This document shows positions 9,598-19,952 of a stretch of 64,000 bases of DNA, piece by piece. Where the stretch lies: the NCBI GenBank assembly GCA_028455995.1, contig JABELC010000011.1, positions 1,426,001 through 1,490,000 on the forward strand, written 5' to 3'. Below the pieces are notes generated by a model. That model saw only the letters and a program-made list of their open reading frames with translations. It was not told the origin of the DNA and ran no database searches. This DNA comes from Scleromitrula shiraiana (Eukaryota; Ascomycota; Leotiomycetes; Helotiales; Sclerotiniaceae). Numbering within the stretch: position 1 is the stretch's first letter; each line of letters starts with the position of its first letter. Position numbers and translations under genes: made by a program.

Positions 9598-10398
9598 CTA
9601 TGCTGACAACCGTGACTCAATGGGAGTAACGACTTGAAATTCATCGATCAGCATCTCCATCTCCCTTTCCATATCTTCTTTCTCCTCACATCTATCCGCC
9701 GTCTCAAACCCTACCAATACAGCTTTACCCTCCGCGATCAAAAACTTATCTTTATTCAGCGCACCATGCAGTATCCCCAACCCATGCAACCGTCTAACCG
9801 TATCCTGGCAAAGCGCTAAATCATCAGCGGTAGCACGTCTGCCCTTAACATTTTCAATTAGCAATCCAATTACCCTTTGGCCCTCCGTGATATATCCCAG
9901 GAACTTGGGAACAGGAATATCGTGGCCGTGCAGCCAGGAGTATGCTTGGATTTCGGCAATATAGTCTGTTTCCCAGTAGAAATTTGCAAATTTGGCAATG
10001 ACTGGCTTGGGGAACGCAGGAGTTGATACCATGCATACGTTGGGTTTTAGTCTTCGCGTGAACTTGAGAGAGAGGTAGTCAAAGCATGCTGGTGGTTCGG
10101 GGAACCAGAGATCTTGGATTGTGGGGAGAGAGGCTTGGAAAGCTTCTACGACGGTTGGAAAGCCATTTATCAGAGAGATACGAGCTATATTCCAAGGCTC
10201 TGTTTCATCTCTAGAAGGTAATGGTGGTAGTTTCTTTCGGAGAGCTGAGGTTAAGCAGAGATCTTTGGTAGAATATGTTCCTGGATCAATGGTAATGTAT
10301 TTGATATGTTTCCTGTCTACTAAAACACGAAAGAAGCTAGGTAGTACATTTATGATATCTGTATCCTGGTTTAGTATCTCGATCCGTGATTGCGACAT
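9598..10398 (-). CDS. Protein kinase-like fold protein, probably catalytically dead
   Basis: Single exon, 266 residues, starting at ATG 10398. A small protein-kinase-like (PKL) fold can be traced: PVIAKF (Lys136, VAIK-like), Glu149 in TDYIAEIQAY (helix C), hinge-like GLLIENVKGR (178-187), RRLHGLGILHGALNKDKFLI (catalytic-loop position) and VLVGFETA (229-234, DFG position). In active relatives the loop reads HGDxN and the second motif begins with Asp. Here these are HGA (Ala213) and GFE (Gly230), so both catalytic aspartates are missing while Asn215 remains. The frame is intact, so this may be a working pseudokinase rather than a decaying gene. Function is unknown. Confidence 0.65.
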   Translation of the reverse strand: MSQSRIEILNQDTDIINVLPSFFRVLVDRKHIKYITIDPGTYSTKDLCLTSALRKKLPPLPSRDETEPWNIARISLINGFPTVVEAFQASLPTIQDLWFPEPPACFDYLSLKFTRRLKPNVCMVSTPAFPKPVIAKFANFYWETDYIAEIQAYSWLHGHDIPVPKFLGYITEGQRVIGLLIENVKGRRATADDLALCQDTVRRLHGLGILHGALNKDKFLIAEGKAVLVGFETADRCEEKEDMEREMEMLIDEFQVVTPIESRLSA

Positions 10399-11642
10399 TT
10401 GGTTATTGTGTTTTCAGAAAATTTTGGAATATTTCGCAATGTTTCATCGCATTATAAAAGGTAGTATTAGTATCTTCTTACGGTTGCTAACATGACGTGA
10501 AAGTAGAAAGATTCCATTATAGTGTCACATTAGCATGAGGAGATATGACCACACCCAGCCACCATCAGCAATGACAGTAAGTGGCTTGGATTAAGCTGCG
10601 TGCTAAGAAGGTCAAAATTCTCGAATGTGTTGGAGGTCTTATTCATGATGAGTTGCAGGTGTGGAGCCGGCGCTAGTCTTCCCAGATAATTTCTAGTAAG
10701 CAGAAACTAGCAAATACTAGTAGTCAACCACATTTCTCATAACGTATCTCTGATACAAGAAAATCAATCAACATAGAATAAAATAATATGAATGATATCG
10801 GGTCACTGACAGGTCTCCTGACACGCCGTCTCTTCTTTATAATCTTTTATTTTAAATATTTATATTTTTTATTGTTATCATTATTATTAAAAAAACTATT
10901 TTAAAAATATACTAATAAGATTCTGCCGAAACATTAATATAATAAACCTTATCTTAAGGCAAAAACGAAAATTGAGTAGATTTACAATAAGACCTCTCTT
11001 TTTGTACCAAAGAGAAGAGACAAATAGGATCAAATGCTAAGCAGTGGCAACAGATACCAAATTTTCAAAATGCGGGGATTGTTTCAGGAAATGTTGGTTT
11101 GAAGATCCATCTTAGTCTATGTTGGTGGGCCACCAACCACCAGACCGTTCCTCAGTAAGGCTACGACATGCCATACTCGCGCGGCTATAGATCTCGACTA
11201 TTTTGTACACGCCATTTTATCTTCTATAAACCTAGGTGGCATCGACTCAGCCAGGCCATATTTTTGTTCATATACTCTGAAGCATGTCCACTGGGCGTCG
11301 CATTTGGTCTATCTTGTCAAGATATCCAATGCCGAACAACCAACATGGCTCTTTTGATGGTCTTTGATGACTACTACCTGACCACCTACGATTTGGGTTA
11401 AGATTTGGTGAAGATGGCTATGTTGTGTCCTCTCGCTCTCGCAGAGGTATCCATTCCAGATGCTCAAGTGAGCAGACTGCGCCTTATAGAAGTTTGTACA
11501 TTAGGTAGGACAATCTCATTCAAAGTTAGTTCCAACTTCCAGATCTTCTCTTCCGTCCCAATCTTTCAGCTTCCTTCCACAGATTTCTTTTGCCAGTTAA
11601 GAGCCTTCTCCCATTACATAATATTTATACATTCTTCGCAAA
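10399..11642. other. Spacer with AT-rich island
   Basis: Promoter regions of the flanking divergent genes. An AT-rich island lies at about 10840-10960. GTCTCTTCTTT at 10828-10838 and AGAGAAGAGAC at 11011-11021 form a short inverted repeat around it, perhaps another small element remnant. The long frames at 11168-11401 and 11405-11665 show no protein-like features. No gene is supported. Confidence 0.4.
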
Positions 11643-12743
11643 ATGACTTCTCCTACTGGAAATGAAGCAAAAGCTCAACCACCTAGACTTCATCACATAG
11701 ACACATCTGGTGGTGGCGTATCTGGGCCTTTTTGGGACAGCTCGGGACGTTGTTTCTGGCTCATGGATAATCGTCAAGTCTACACGCATCCCGAGGGAGG
11801 CAGCTCCGCATGTGCAACCATTGCATCAGCGAATCCGGATTCTGCCTATCCAGCTAATTGGTCGAGTGGTCAACGAACGCGTTCCCTATCCGGTTCCGAT
11901 GCTACGCCTGAGTCTGTAGCACACGAGCATAAGCGTGTTCGACCTGAATACTTTCCCAGCGCATCATATAGCAAACTTTCTTCTTCAGAACAGCAGCAAC
12001 GCAATAAGGATTTCAGCAGTTCGCCACCAACACCATCCCCACCCGTACGATCCCAATCCGTCCGTTTCTCCCCCAACCCCGTATCTTTCCCCCACGGATC
12101 CCCCAGCCAAAATCCCCTAAACCACCAATCAAACCCCTCAGATCGACCCCAATTCCCCCAACGCTCGCAATCCGTACGCTTCGACGACCGCCCGCGAACC
12201 AAGCGCTCAAGCGGCCCTTCCCCGTCCCCAAAGGTATACGGCTCTTCACTCCCCACCTCCCCAAACCCAAGCTCATTCCACAGTAACACCACCCACACCT
12301 CCTCCTCTTCCCACCGCGGCGAATACCTAAGCCGCGACCGCGAATACTACACCCCTCCCCACCCCCACCAACAAAAACAACAACAAAAACAACAACAACA
12401 ACAACACGAGCCCGAACACGAAGACGAAGACTACTCACCCACCCTACACCAACACATGCCCATCTCCTCCTCGCACCGAGACTCGCGCAACCAGTCCCGT
12501 CGCCAGAACCGCCATCGCCGCGAGCGCTCCTACGATTACGACGAGAATTCAGACAACCTAAGCGATACGAATCGGGATCCGAGGAACAAGGAAAAGAGGC
12601 TGGTGAGAAGGACGCCGGAGCAGCAGAAGAAACACGAGAAGGCGCTTAAGGGGATTGGGGAGGTGGGGAGGGGGGAGATGGGGCGGGCGAGCTTTCTGGC
12701 GGTGTTGCCTTTTGTGTGTTTTTTGGCGAGGTTGGCGGCTTAG
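11643..12743 (+). CDS. Disordered Ser/Pro/Gln-rich protein with hydrophobic C-terminal tail
   Basis: Single-exon frame of 366 residues from ATG 11643. I do not recognise the family. Residues about 15-55 look ordered, with several aromatic residues (GPFWDSSGRCFWLMDNRQVY). Most of the rest is low complexity: Ser/Pro stretches, a Gln/Lys/His run (about 245-260) and Arg/Asp-rich segments. The motif RSQSVRF occurs twice, about 40 residues apart, and could be a basophilic kinase site. The last 17 residues are hydrophobic (SFLAVLPFVCFLARLAA), which suggests a tail anchor. Codon use shifts to high C in the middle because of the low-complexity sequence. Gene status is fairly likely because of length; function is unknown. 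Confidence 0.6.
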   Translation: MTSPTGNEAKAQPPRLHHIDTSGGGVSGPFWDSSGRCFWLMDNRQVYTHPEGGSSACATIASANPDSAYPANWSSGQRTRSLSGSDATPESVAHEHKRVRPEYFPSASYSKLSSSEQQQRNKDFSSSPPTPSPPVRSQSVRFSPNPVSFPHGSPSQNPLNHQSNPSDRPQFPQRSQSVRFDDRPRTKRSSGPSPSPKVYGSSLPTSPNPSSFHSNTTHTSSSSHRGEYLSRDREYYTPPHPHQQKQQQKQQQQQHEPEHEDEDYSPTLHQHMPISSSHRDSRNQSRRQNRHRRERSYDYDENSDNLSDTNRDPRNKEKRLVRRTPEQQKKHEKALKGIGEVGRGEMGRASFLAVLPFVCFLARLAA

Positions 12744-13472
12744 TTTGTGGGTTTTTGGTTCGTTTCGTGGGTTGGTTGGGTTGGGGCTATGGAAGTTCTT
12801 GGGTTGGTTGGTTGGCTGGTTGGGATAGGTATGGGTATGGTGTTTATTTCTTCTTTCTCTCTATTTTTACCGGGTGGTCTTGTTGGGCCGTCGGTGGTAT
12901 CACGTTCGCTATTGGAGTTATGGATTACGTGGTAATGCATAGCAAGGGTACTTGTATTTCATGATAGTAATTAGGCGTAGATGGATGGGAAATACATATA
13001 TATATACATGGACATTGAGCTGCAGTGCAGCGGTCACTCACTTGGCCACTCGCTAGGTGAGTAAGGAAAAAATAATACAAAAAATTAGGTAGATATATGA
13101 TAAAAGTTTTATATAATTAATTCCTCTATTCATTTATCATCCGCGAGTGAGCGTTTCATGATGGGGGATATACGAGTAGTAGAAGTTCTTGAGTCTCATC
13201 AATGTATGGCTCCCGCGAAGTCATGTACTGTAGTGTTGAGTCTTTTCATTGATAACCAGACTCTACCTAGACCGTCTATATCACCATCCCGTAATGCAAT
13301 CCTCATATATATGTCATATCATGCCCGCCGATTCATTGATCAAATACACCCTATCTATTCATTTGCAGCCCCAAACGCCAATATATCATAAATCCTAAAT
13401 AGCCAGCCATATAGCAAATCATAACATAGCAAAACCCCAGCCCAAGGCCAACCACCATGGAAATCTCCAAGT
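12744..13472. other. Convergent 3' spacer
   Basis: Lies between the 3' ends of two convergent genes. It is G/T-rich just after the disordered-protein gene, then has a short TA repeat (about 12993-13006) and an AT-rich tract at 13066-13125. No gene is supported. Confidence 0.4.
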
Positions 13473-14663
13473 CTAAGTCCGTGTTCTATTTCCCCCTCTA
13501 CCACGGTCAATATCCGCTTCTACATCTCCACTGGCAAAAACATCCTCCTCCTCAGCTGTAAAATCATCTCTATACCCCGAGACACCATTTTCATGTTCCC
13601 ATAATGGTATATCATCATCATTCATCAAAGCCGCCGCATCCGTATCCTCGAAATCCCCATCTGTATATTCGCCTCTTCTAGCTGCGTCACCTCCAATTGG
13701 CACCTCTGCCCGTCCTGCTTCTAGTTCGGCAATCTCAAGCTCCTTGGCTCGTGCCATCGTACGTTGATAGATTATATACCCAACTGTTGCCCCCATAATC
13801 CCACCGAAGAATATGCTAGCATAATTTATGAATTTGGTAGAGGTGTCCATTTCCTCGTCGCCAGCGAGAGAGCCCAATCGACTACCGATAAAAACATGGA
13901 TGAGAAGCTTGGGCGAGACGAGTGCGGTTGCCAGGGCATACATGAGGGGGTGGACGGTGGGAAAGGTGGCGATTGCGGCGTTCGAGAGGGAATAGGGAAG
14001 AGGGCAGAGACGAATCATGCAGAGAATTTTGATACCATCATGTTTGAGAGTGAGGGCAAGGGCTTCGAAACGTTTATCTCCCCCCACAAGTCGGTGGACG
14101 TAATTCGAGAGGATGGTTCGAGAGGCAAGAAAGGAACAGAGGGATCCAGCTACAGTTGCGCTGGCCACAATGGCCCATCCTTTAGGTACTCCAAAGACAA
14201 ATCCCGCAATGGTGATCGTAGATGAGTATCCGATCAGAGGTGGGAATGCCGCTATAAACGTCAACGCCCATAATATCATCCATCCTCCCGGCGTGTTTTT
14301 CCACTTTTCTGCGAATGGAGCGAGGCTGCTGAAAATTTGATGCTGGTAGATGAGAAAGAGAACTACTAGGACGATATTGGCTATGATTGCTACCACGGCC
14401 AGGCATTTTTGAAAAAGTGAAAGCTTATGATATGTCGAAATGACCTTTTTTTGTAATTTATCGGCTTTGAGTATGATTTGGTCTCGTAGAGATGGGGTTG
14501 GTTGATTCGCATATGGTGAAGGGTTGTTGTTTGCTCGTCTTACTCCCGAGGAGATTCGTCTTGACCAAGGTGGTCTTTCGGCATGTCGTTCAGGGGAAGA
14601 GGATTCCAGTGGACTTATGGGAAGTGCTAAAGCTTTTGCTGTCGAGCTGTAATCTGCGGGCAT
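13473..14663 (-). CDS. tvp38: Tvp38/TMEM64-type membrane protein (VTT domain)
   Basis: Single exon, 396 residues from ATG 14663; the frame extends upstream but without another ATG. The protein has a basic N-terminus, then a set of hydrophobic segments forming a VTT/SNARE-associated domain. Diagnostic pieces are FIAAFPPLIGYSSTITIAGF, GFVFGVPKGW, MIRLCPLPYSLSNAAIATF and ALVSPKLLIHVFIGSRLGSL, followed by a last membrane helix near IFFGGIMGATVGYIIYQ. The C-terminal tail is acidic and cytosolic-looking. Yeast Tvp38 is a Golgi protein of about 337 residues, and VTT proteins related to TMEM41B and VMP1 are lipid scramblases. A lipid or membrane-trafficking role is therefore inferred. Slightly longer than yeast Tvp38 because of the tail. 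Confidence 0.85.
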   Translation of the reverse strand: MPADYSSTAKALALPISPLESSSPERHAERPPWSRRISSGVRRANNNPSPYANQPTPSLRDQIILKADKLQKKVISTYHKLSLFQKCLAVVAIIANIVLVVLFLIYQHQIFSSLAPFAEKWKNTPGGWMILWALTFIAAFPPLIGYSSTITIAGFVFGVPKGWAIVASATVAGSLCSFLASRTILSNYVHRLVGGDKRFEALALTLKHDGIKILCMIRLCPLPYSLSNAAIATFPTVHPLMYALATALVSPKLLIHVFIGSRLGSLAGDEEMDTSTKFINYASIFFGGIMGATVGYIIYQRTMARAKELEIAELEAGRAEVPIGGDAARRGEYTDGDFEDTDAAALMNDDDIPLWEHENGVSGYRDDFTAEEEDVFASGDVEADIDRGRGGNRTRT

Positions 14664-15619
14664 CTTTACGTACTTGCGGAGTGTTTGTAGGTTATGACTG
14701 ATGAAGTGCCGCAAGTGGTTGCTGAAGAGTGGATGGAAAGTATGAGGTTTGATTGAAGAATCTACCTTTGCCAATGCATTGAATGTCGTCGATGGATGAT
14801 GTTGAGATCGTGAAAATAATCAAGGATGCCCCCTCTCGAATAGTAACCTGAGGCGATGTTGAAACGGGTAGGTTAGAAGCTCACTAAATTGGGGTCGGAA
14901 GGCGCAGCGACTCCAAGGAAGGAATGGATGAATAAACAAATTGTTATAATAATTGAATGGCTAATAAATGGGAATGAGAATGACTATTAATAAACATCAA
15001 AATAATTTCAACTTATTAAATATAAACTTTGAAAGGATTCAAGGCAACGTATGTGAAGACGTTGACGATGACATTGATTTTGCCGTTTATTTGTTTAACC
15101 AACGGTAGTAGGGAGCAACACCACAATCAAGGCCGCATTTTTGCTTATACGTCACTATATTCTCTAAATTGAAACATTTAGCATTTAGCATTTAGCATCG
15201 CGATGAGCTCCGGGGGGGGGGGGGAGGGGGGGGTTCAGCCGTGGTACGTGGGGTATTTTAGCTGAAGATACAGCACGGCTGGGAGAGTGGTAAGGCTCAT
15301 ATGTTGTTAAGTACTAATAATTCATTCAATCACATGCTTACATAGAAGTATCAAGTACCTACTATGTGGATAGTATTTGATTGTTCTCCAAACAAGCTAT
15401 TGTCTTTTTAAAATATGAGGCAGAGAGAGAGAGAGAGAGAGAGGAAAGAAAAGGGCTCTTATAATGGAGTAAAATACTCGTGTAAGAATAATATAACTTT
15501 GTAGAATGTAAGCTTCAAAGATTCTGTACAACTTCTGCTGGTGTCTACATAGTCCTAGTAGTTGGGTGTAACATTAGATCGTGTACGAAGATATAAGTAT
15601 AAGAAATCCAAACCCTTCT

Positions 15620-15656
15620 TACTACATACTACATACTACATACTACATACTACATA
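15620..15656. repeat. ACTACAT heptamer array
   Basis: Five tandem copies of ACTACAT, the last followed by AGTATG. No coding context. Confidence 0.8.
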
Positions 15657-16106
15657 GTATGTAATAAGTAATAAGATACATAGGTATCTACATATTGTAA
15701 TTTCGACTGCACAAATGTTATCAAAATAGTTCTAATTCGTTCCATCTCTACGTATATAAGCTAATAAAGGATCTGACTTGGGACTTGGGAGGCAAAAGGT
15801 TAAGGAAGCCAAGATTTAATCGCATTTTATACCTAGTTCTAGTACTTAGTAGATATTGGCAATATATATATGTGTAACCAGTTTGTTTCTATTCAAGTAC
15901 TATAATACCTATACAGTACTTACATAGATCTTTTACTTCTACTCGATATCTGTTCTTCCAAGGCTCCAAGGTTATCTTGTATACATATCTTATTATATGT
16001 CTTATCTGTCTTGTCATCAATATACATATACTACCAGAGCATACTCATATATCAACATATAGATCATCCACGGATTCATATATAATTATCTGAATATAAC
16101 TATCCA

Positions 16107-16316
16107 TCGACATCTATTCATACATACATACACTCATACATACATACACTCATACATACATACACTCATACATATATACACTCATACACTCATACACTCA
16201 TACACTCATACACTCATACATACACTCATACACTCATACATACATATATACACTCATACATACATACATACACTCATACATACCTACCCACCTACCCACC
16301 TACCCACCTACTCATA
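16107..16316. repeat. ATAC/ACTC tetranucleotide mosaic
   Basis: About 210 bp made of interspersed ATAC and ACTC units, arranged in higher-order blocks, ending in four CTACCCAC-type units. It lies about 750 bp upstream of the CUE/CCCH/Smr gene. Confidence 0.8.
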
Positions 16317-17050
16317 CATATCATTCAAATACCATTAGCCATACATATAATAATATTTTCATTTATTGTTGTTTGTTTTCTTGTCCTCGTTGTACATTTT
16401 CTTCTCAGAATAATAATCCATCTTTCCAATTGGCACTGTGATTGTGACCTGGATGGTCCCAAGTTTCATCCAATCATAAAAATTTTGTACTAAGAACTAA
16501 ATATCAACCCCAGGCATGATAGGCCAGCCTCATCTACCTTTATGGAGTAACACTCAGCTTCCCGACATTCCTCAAACCCCACGACAACTTTCCGTTGAAC
16601 CTTTTCTCCAAATAATAAATTCCCTTCTTCCTTTTTCGAAAAGAGGTCCTCCCCTTATTTTATTGTTTTTTTTATTGCAAGATATAGAATTTGGGACATT
16701 TAAGACTGCATCTGCTGACAATGTAAGAGCCCGGTGCTTTCTTTGTCGTCATTGCTAGTTCTATATTGCGCCTTGTCGATTCGCTCAGGTCACTCACTCA
16801 CTCACTTTACCGTTACTTAAGTCCAGTCCAGTCCAGTCCAATACTTGCAGAGAGCTTGCTTTCGAGGGGGTTCTTTCCCTCCATCTACTTATCAAATCTT
16901 ACCCTCTTAAAACTTCTCAAATATCTCATCTCACAACAAATCTAAAACTATCTTTTACTTTTCTTTTTAAGTTTTTATTCACTGCGACTTTCACATCATC
17001 TACAAATCCCTTAATAATATAATCCAAAGTCATCCTATAAAGCTACAAAA

Positions 17051-19411
17051 ATGGTGGCCGACGAGACTTACGATATCTGCCTACCGATCCTTCAAGATGG
17101 TACACTCGAAGATGAGGATAAAACGGATAAGCTGGAGGAGTTATTAAAAAAGGAAACTACAATGACGGGGACTGTATTGGAAAATGCTATACTGGATGTA
17201 TTATGGAGATATCGCGAAAGCTCATCAAATACTGGCTCACCACCACCGATGCGACATACTATATTACGTCGACCTTCACCTGCTCCGTGGCAGATCCCAC
17301 GTGTCGGAACTCCGGTATCCTCATCTCCTCGTCTTGGTGTTAGCCCGCTTGCGCCTCCTGGCTTTATACCCCAATCATTCTCTCGTACCAAATCTTCCAC
17401 AGCCTCCCCCTTCACTTCACCGCGTCCATCCCCTCGTCTCGCATTTTCCAGCCCTGCGATCCCCCATAGCCCAAATCTAAACGCATACGAATTTCCGACT
17501 GATACTAGCCCTACGCAAGACATATACGGGGATTATGGAAGTGAAAATGTAGATTGGCTTGTGAATGATGATGGTGCTAGTAATACATCCTCGTCCGTTG
17601 GAGGTCAGAGTGGTCTTAATGCTGCCGCCGCCGAATACATATCTCCACAACAGAATGATATGAGCTCTCATGAGATGCTGCGTTCCATTTTTGGTTCCTC
17701 TAAATCAGTTGAGGAGATTGAGGCTGCTCTTGCTATGCATGGATACGATATGAGTGCTACCATCGCCGCGTTCATGGATGGCCAAACGGGTGATGTCACT
17801 ACACAAGCACAAACAGATGAGGCTAAAGCTATTTTAATTGGTAAATCCATGACAGCGGATGTGCCTCGCCCCATTACCCCTGCAGGTCAACAAAGAAGTG
17901 GTGTGGTTTGTCGATTTTGGCTATCAACTGGACAATGTCTACGTGCCGATTGTAGATTCGGTCATGATTTGAGTAATCACATTTGCAAGTAAGTTCACAC
18001 CAATCCTGGTAGATATACAACCCCTCATATTAGTACAGATATTGGGTTATGGGAAATTGCCTTGCTGGCGATACTTGTATCTTCAGCCATGATCCTTCCT
18101 CATTCATGAATCGTCTCTCGCTTGATGACAGCGGTACACCGCCCACTCCAAATACCCAGCCAAATTTCCAATTTCAGGATTATAATGCCTTTCCGGCTTT
18201 ACAATCAGCACAAGATCAGTGGCCAGGCTCTTATTCTTCAACAAATGCTTTTAACAACTATCAGCAAGCAGGCTTCACTCCACCTCCAGGGTTCAAAGCA
18301 CTTCAAGGTTACAACAGTGATGGCTCTAGCCAAAGATCTCGACTAAGTAGTCGCGCTAGAGATACACCTGCAGCTCCAGCTCTAGATGACACAGAAGCTT
18401 TCCCATCCTTGGGTGCTGTCACTACAAAGGGTAAGAAGCATCACGGCAAACGTGGCGGTCACGGGCATAACCACAAGGAAAACAATCCTACTCCTAGTTC
18501 ACTTGCCGATGTGGTGAAATTGTCTCCATCTCCTGGTCCAGGTTCCGCACAAGATAAGAAGAAAATGGGCAGAAATGGTAGTTCTACCAATATCCGAAAT
18601 GGCGAGAATAGTGCCACTGCCCAAGCTATTTCACCCCCACAACACATTCCATGGTTAGAAACCGGAGAAAGAGCCAACAAAGCATACCTCAAAGCCCGTC
18701 AAGATGCAATCAAGCATGGTGGCTTGAGGAATAAATTCTTACAAAGGTTTGCTATCCCACATATCATTCATCACAAACTCGCACTAACAAGTCCCTAGTG
18801 CCGCCCAAGCCTGGAACCGCAACGATGCCCGCGCAGCCAAAGCACTCAGTCTCCGCGGCCAAAGCGAAAACGATCTCATGCGGAAAGCGCACCGCGAAGC
18901 CGCCCGCGAACTCTACGAAGAACGCAACAAAAGCAACGCCGCAACCGCCGAACTCTACGTCGATCTGCATGGCCTCCACCCGGACGAAGCAGTCGAATAT
19001 CTCGAGCGCGTGCTCCTCGACAATATCAAAGAATCCCGTCCCGTGTATGCCATTACGGGAACGGGCCACCATAGCAAGAACGGCAAGGATAAGGTCGGGA
19101 AGGCGATCCGCACGTTTTTGAACGAGTGGCGCTATGCGTATCGCGAGTTTTCGGTCCCGGGCGATCGTAATAACGTCGGTGGGATTTTGGGCATTGATGC
19201 GAGGTCTTATGATAAGAGTTTGGCGAGGGAATCGACGGCTGGTGGTGGTGGTGTTGGTACTGGTGCTGCGGCTGCGGCTGCGGCTGCGCAGAAGGAGGAT
19301 GTGCAGGTTGATATTCTTAGTCAGGGGCATGAGATTGGTGGTGGGAAGATTAAGTTGTTGGTTAGGGATCGGGTGGAGGCTCCTAAGGGCCCGAGTGGTA
19401 AGGCTCGATGA
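17051..19411 (+). CDS. CUE-like, twin CCCH zinc finger and Smr domain protein
   Basis: Three exons, 17051-17988, 18039-18746 and 18799-19411 (introns 50 and 52 nt), give 752 residues. Visible modules: a CUE/UBA-like helical segment at about 204-245 (MLRSIFGSSKSVEEIEAAL); two CCCH fingers, CRFWLSTGQCLRADCRFGH (287-305) and CKYWVMGNCLAGDTCIFSH (from 312); a long disordered linker; a DUF1771 helix (about 550-598); and an Smr domain with VDLHG (603-607) and GTGHHS (636-641), ending near 690. The tail has an Ala run and basic residues. Smr domains cleave RNA, and the yeast CUE/Smr protein Cue2 cuts mRNA on collided ribosomes. A role in no-go decay is therefore a reasonable inference. The first intron splits the second CCCH finger. 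The second intron has an unusual GTTTGC donor but a good CACTAAC branch site. Confidence 0.88.
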
Positions 19412-19952
19412 CGTAGAGAGAGAGAGAAAGAAAGAAAGAAAGAATAAATTATTAAACTAAACCCCTATATGCTTCGTTTTCTCGTATGAGAGACTATCTT
19501 CTTGTGTCGGTTCTTGCATAGGTAGTGATAACATGTTGAATTTGCGATGTGATGTGATGTGATAATATAATATAATATAATATAGATACTGTCTGTAAGA
19601 ATTGCTTTCTCATTGAAGCTATAAAGTCATCCAGTCCAACCAATTAAAGAAGCTACGAAGTATGTATGTAAGCACCTATACCTACCTACTGTGTAGGTCT
19701 GTATGCTATATAAACACCATTCCATTCCATTCCCCAAACCCTCAAAGTCGCCATCCATACATCCATCCATCCATCCATCCGTTCAGTCGTAAACCATAGC
19801 ATAGCCATAGCTATATATAATATCCATCCTCAACTCCGTCGCTAAAACCCACAAAAAAGAAAAAGACCAAAAAAAAGCATGTAAATCCCAAAACGCTAAC
19901 AATCAAACCAAACCAAAATTCTCATTATAAATTCATTTTCATTACAATCATT
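19412..19952. other. Convergent 3' spacer
   Basis: Lies between two convergent genes. It contains a GA/GAAA repeat directly after the stop (19417-19445), a GATGT/TATAA microsatellite (about 19549-19583) and CATC repeats (19755-19780). No gene is supported. Confidence 0.4.

Larger units (their letters stand above)
14664..17050. other. Long spacer rich in simple repeats
   Basis: Divergent spacer of about 2.4 kb between the Tvp38-like and CUE/CCCH/Smr genes. It holds a G-run near 15210-15231, a GA run near 15423-15443, an ACTACAT array, an ATAC/ACTC mosaic, and short CTCA and GTCCA repeats near 16795-16840. The last 200 bases before 17051 are pyrimidine-rich with TCT/CTC runs, as in fungal leaders. 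An 80-codon frame at 16516-16758 lies in this leader region and may be an upstream frame, but I do not call it. Confidence 0.45.

Noticed and set aside
10828..11021. Short inverted repeat around an AT-rich island as a second transposon-like element
   Set aside because: Only about 10 bp of pairing and no clear target duplication; noted in the spacer entry but too weak to call.
11168..11665. Two plus-strand frames upstream of the disordered-protein gene
   Set aside because: Composition is not protein-like, no start context, and they lie in the leader and promoter region.
16516..16758. 80-codon plus-strand frame upstream of the CUE/CCCH/Smr gene
   Set aside because: It sits in a pyrimidine-rich leader and has no recognisable domain; at most an upstream frame.
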